A DNA stretch of 64,000 nucleotides from Serratia liquefaciens ATCC 27592 (lineage in GTDB: Bacteria; Pseudomonadota; Gammaproteobacteria; Enterobacterales; Enterobacteriaceae). The stretch covers positions 3,100,001 to 3,164,000 of the forward strand of contig NC_021741.1 in assembly GCF_000422085.1 (NCBI RefSeq), in the 5' to 3' direction. The translations under genes and the position numbers were made by a program. This document shows, piece after piece, positions 62,329-64,000 of this stretch. Every line of letters begins with the position of its first letter. Within the stretch, counting starts at the first letter, position 1. Below the pieces are notes generated by a model that saw nothing but the letters and a program-made list of their open reading frames with translations, was not told the origin of the DNA and made no database searches.

Positions 62329-63539
62329 ACCTGAACGCTTTGCCGGGCCTGTCGCTGCCGGGCGACTCCGGCCTGCTGCCGGACGCGCAGCTCCCGCTGG
62401 ATGAGTCATCGCTCTCTTCCGCTTTTGCTCAACTGCTTGGCGCCCGCGTGCTGCCAGCCGACAAGTCCGCAGGCAAACTGTCACCGATGGCGTTGAGCGC
62501 AGAAGAAGACTCTGCGCCGCTGAGCCGCAACCAACTGACGCAGTTACTGGCCGCATTCGGCGAACGCGATGGGCTGTTAGCGCCTTCGCTGTTAACGCAA
62601 GGCCAGCCAGCCGCCATCAGTAACGACGAAGAGCCGACGTTGAAGCAACTGTCGCACGACGCCGCGCTGCGGCCTGCCGGTGAGATCGACGCCGCTACGC
62701 TGCAAGCGCTGTTCGCCATGCTGCCAATCGCTATTCCCCCAGCAATGCCTGATGCAGGTACCGGCTCGGCGGAACTGAGCCTTGAAGGCGATCGAGATAC
62801 CCCTCAGGCTGCAACGATCCAGAGCGCTTCACTGGGGCGCCAGACTGAGGTAACCGGCACGCAAAAGGCACCAACGCCGGTAACCCCAGCTTCGCTCGGC
62901 AGTGAAAGCCGTGCCGACATCCCACAGCAAATTGCAGTTGCGCACGAAAAACCGGATGCAGCGGCGTTGAAGCTTGGCGCCGATAGCCAATCGCCAACAT
63001 CAAACGTCCCTCTGATGGCCCCACCGGTCTCCAGCCCAACGATCGCTGCAGCGCCAGGCGCTGCGTTGGTCACTGCCCCGCCTACGCCGCAGCTAAACGC
63101 CCAGTTGGGCAGCCCGGAGTGGCAGCAGGCGTTGAACCAACAGGTGCTGATGTTCCATCGCAACGGTCAGCAAAGCGCCGAGCTGCGTCTGCATCCGCAG
63201 GATCTGGGGGCGCTGCAAATCACCCTCAAGCTGGATGACAACCAGGCACAGCTGCATATTGCCTCGGCACACGGACAGGTTCGTGCCGCCGTGGAGGCCG
63301 CGATGCCGCAACTGCGTCACGCGCTGGCTGAGAGTGGCATCAATTTGGGACAAAGCAGCGTGGGCGGCGACCAGATGCCGCAGTGGCAACAGGCGCAGCA
63401 GCACAATGGCGGGCAGCAGGGTCGCCCGGATTATCGCGAGCGTCAGGGTGACGGCGATTTGTCCACCGATGCCCACAGCGCACCGCTGGAATTGCAGGCG
63501 ATGGCCCGCGCCGTCAGCGGCGTTGATATTTTCGCCTGA
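62325..63539 (+). CDS. fliK: Flagellar hook-length control protein FliK
   Basis: The 404-residue protein has an Ala/Pro/Ser-rich, poorly conserved ruler region (1-255) and the conserved C-terminal switch domain (WQQALNQQVLMFHRNGQQSAELRLHPQDLGALQITLKLD; QAQLHIASAHGQVRAAVEAAMPQLRHALAESGINLGQSSV). It measures hook length and switches export specificity. Confidence 0.95.
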   Translation: MNLNALPGLSLPGDSGLLPDAQLPLDESSLSSAFAQLLGARVLPADKSAGKLSPMALSAEEDSAPLSRNQLTQLLAAFGERDGLLAPSLLTQGQPAAISNDEEPTLKQLSHDAALRPAGEIDAATLQALFAMLPIAIPPAMPDAGTGSAELSLEGDRDTPQAATIQSASLGRQTEVTGTQKAPTPVTPASLGSESRADIPQQIAVAHEKPDAAALKLGADSQSPTSNVPLMAPPVSSPTIAAAPGAALVTAPPTPQLNAQLGSPEWQQALNQQVLMFHRNGQQSAELRLHPQDLGALQITLKLDDNQAQLHIASAHGQVRAAVEAAMPQLRHALAESGINLGQSSVGGDQMPQWQQAQQHNGGQQGRPDYRERQGDGDLSTDAHSAPLELQAMARAVSGVDIFA

Positions 63540-63576
63540 GTGGCCGCAAACGCCCAAGCTGGCACGCTTTTCCCTG

Positions 63577-63606
63577 CCTATTCTGGCTATTGCGTGCCGG
63601 AATAGG
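63577..63606. terminator. Strong hairpin after fliK
   Basis: CCTATTCTGGC (63577-63587) pairs with GCCGGAATAGG (63596-63606), an 11-bp stem with one wobble. There is no T-run, so it may be a pause or processing hairpin rather than a full terminator. Confidence 0.5.
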
Positions 63607-63620
63607 CGCGATAATACCGC

Positions 63621-63743
63621 TACCCTTCATACTTGAAGCTGCATCATTGTTGGCTGCATTTGCGCGCCCCGGTCACATAGTTATCTATGCTGCTGAGGAC
63701 TTACAAACTTGCCGTCGCGATGCAACTCCAAATATTTTGGGTA
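63621..63743. repeat. Diverged ERIC-like element
   Basis: Left TACCCTTCATACTTGAAGCT and right AACTCCAAATATTTTGGGTA are imperfect inverted ends enclosing GATTC/ERIC-like interior remnants (GCGCCCCGG...AGGACTTAC). At 123 bp it is near the ERIC unit length. It lies in the fliK-fliL gap. Confidence 0.65.
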
Positions 63744-63777
63744 AATAATGTCATGCGTGCGGCTTTTACACGCGTTA

Positions 63778-63825
63778 TATACCCGCGAGATCTTAGGTTG
63801 CAGCTTGAAAAATGAAGGGCATATA
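63778..63825. repeat. ERIC end remnant (48 bp)
   Basis: TATACCC at 63778-63784 and a right-end-like segment (TTGCAGCTTGAAAAATGAAG ... ATATA) form a collapsed ERIC, ends without the core. It shares its last bases with the full ERIC that follows. Confidence 0.5.
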
Positions 63826-63947
63826 CCCTATGGATTTCAAGTTGCAGCCAGGCGCCCAGCTCACTCATCCCCAGGGGCTTACTCAAGTAAGTGACTGGGG
63901 GAGTGAGTGCAGGGAACAACGCTGCAGCTTGAAAGACGACGGGTATA
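63822..63947. repeat. Full-length ERIC element
   Basis: This is a 126-bp palindromic element. Ends are TATACCC...TTTCAAGTTGCAG and CTGCAGCTTGAAAGACGACG-GGTATA. The centre carries the ERIC core CATCCCCAGGGGCTTACTCA followed by AGTAAGTGACTGGGGGAGTG, the segments targeted by standard ERIC primers. It ends 22 bases before the next start codon. Confidence 0.93.
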
Positions 63948-63969
63948 ACAACAGGAATTTGATTTAGCT

Positions 63970-64000
63970 ATGTCTCAAAATACCCTACCGGCAGCACCGA
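63970..64000 (+). CDS. fliL: Start of a gene in the fliL position (partial, 3' end outside window)
   Basis: ATG at 63970 opens MSQNTLPAAP before the window ends. Name is by position: fliL follows fliK in enterobacteria and encodes a membrane protein near the stator. Only ten codons are visible, so the assignment rests on gene order. ERIC sequence lies just upstream, so its transcript would carry that hairpin. Confidence 0.6.
   Translation, partial: MSQNTLPAAP

Overview
The window reads as chromosomal DNA of an enterobacterium close to Serratia (Yersiniaceae). The proteins match the enterobacterial versions of NarXL, PutA, EfeUOB, ChaABC and the flagellar Fli set almost end to end, gene order is Escherichia-like with local insertions, and ERIC repeats are present. 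I found no rRNA, tRNA, IS element, prophage or CRISPR array. Species-level assignment is an inference from protein resemblance.

Layout. (1) 1-5.8 kb: a minus-strand surface-polysaccharide block (wzc cut by the window edge, wza, a WecA-type initiating transferase, an NAD-dependent epimerase/reductase-like protein) followed by an AT-rich gene for a membrane-anchored winged-helix regulator. (2) 6.5-12.2 kb: nitrate response (narK divergent from narX-narL, with a perfect FNR site and NarL heptamers between) and the inverse autotransporter ychO, whose stop codon overlaps that of narL. (3) 12.8-14.2 kb: an orphan short prepilin peptidase and a secreted PEBP/YbhB-type protein. (4) 14.2-20.9 kb: a six-gene peptide/nickel-type ABC importer with two paralogous binding proteins. 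(5) 21.5-27.3 kb: cbl, then chaC-chaB and chaA split by a Fur-box-preceded siderophore-interacting flavoprotein, then lpxO. (6) 27.7-31.5 kb: a three-gene anaerobic molybdoenzyme operon (Tat-exported catalytic subunit with a predicted Cys ligand to Mo, four-cluster ferredoxin, DmsC-like anchor) behind an FNR-like site. (7) 31.6-45 kb: phoH, pqqU, efeB-efeO-efeU, putP and putA, the E. coli putA-putP-efeUOB-phoH order with pqqU inserted. (8) 45.1-45.8 kb: a hicAB toxin-antitoxin pair. (9) 45.8-64 kb: cystine uptake and D-cysteine desulfhydrase (tcyN, tcyL, tcyJ, dcyD) joined to fliZ-fliA-fliC, divergent fliD-fliS-fliT, an AraC-type regulator plus a 35-residue membrane peptide, then fliE and fliF-fliG-fliH-fliI-fliJ-fliK and the first codons of a gene in the fliL position.

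The genes fall into physiological groups: oxygen and nitrate sensing with anaerobic respiration, iron acquisition (SIP, EfeUOB), metal/peptide and cystine uptake, proline use as carbon source, envelope modification (capsule export, LpxO), and motility.

Most of the window is well-known biology. The least explained parts are the two-receptor ABC importer, the Cys-type molybdoenzyme with a DmsC anchor, the membrane wHTH regulator beside the polysaccharide genes, the AraC regulator plus small membrane peptide inside the flagellar cluster, and the ERIC-derived elements upstream of fliF and fliL. I do not see clear evidence of an entirely new system.
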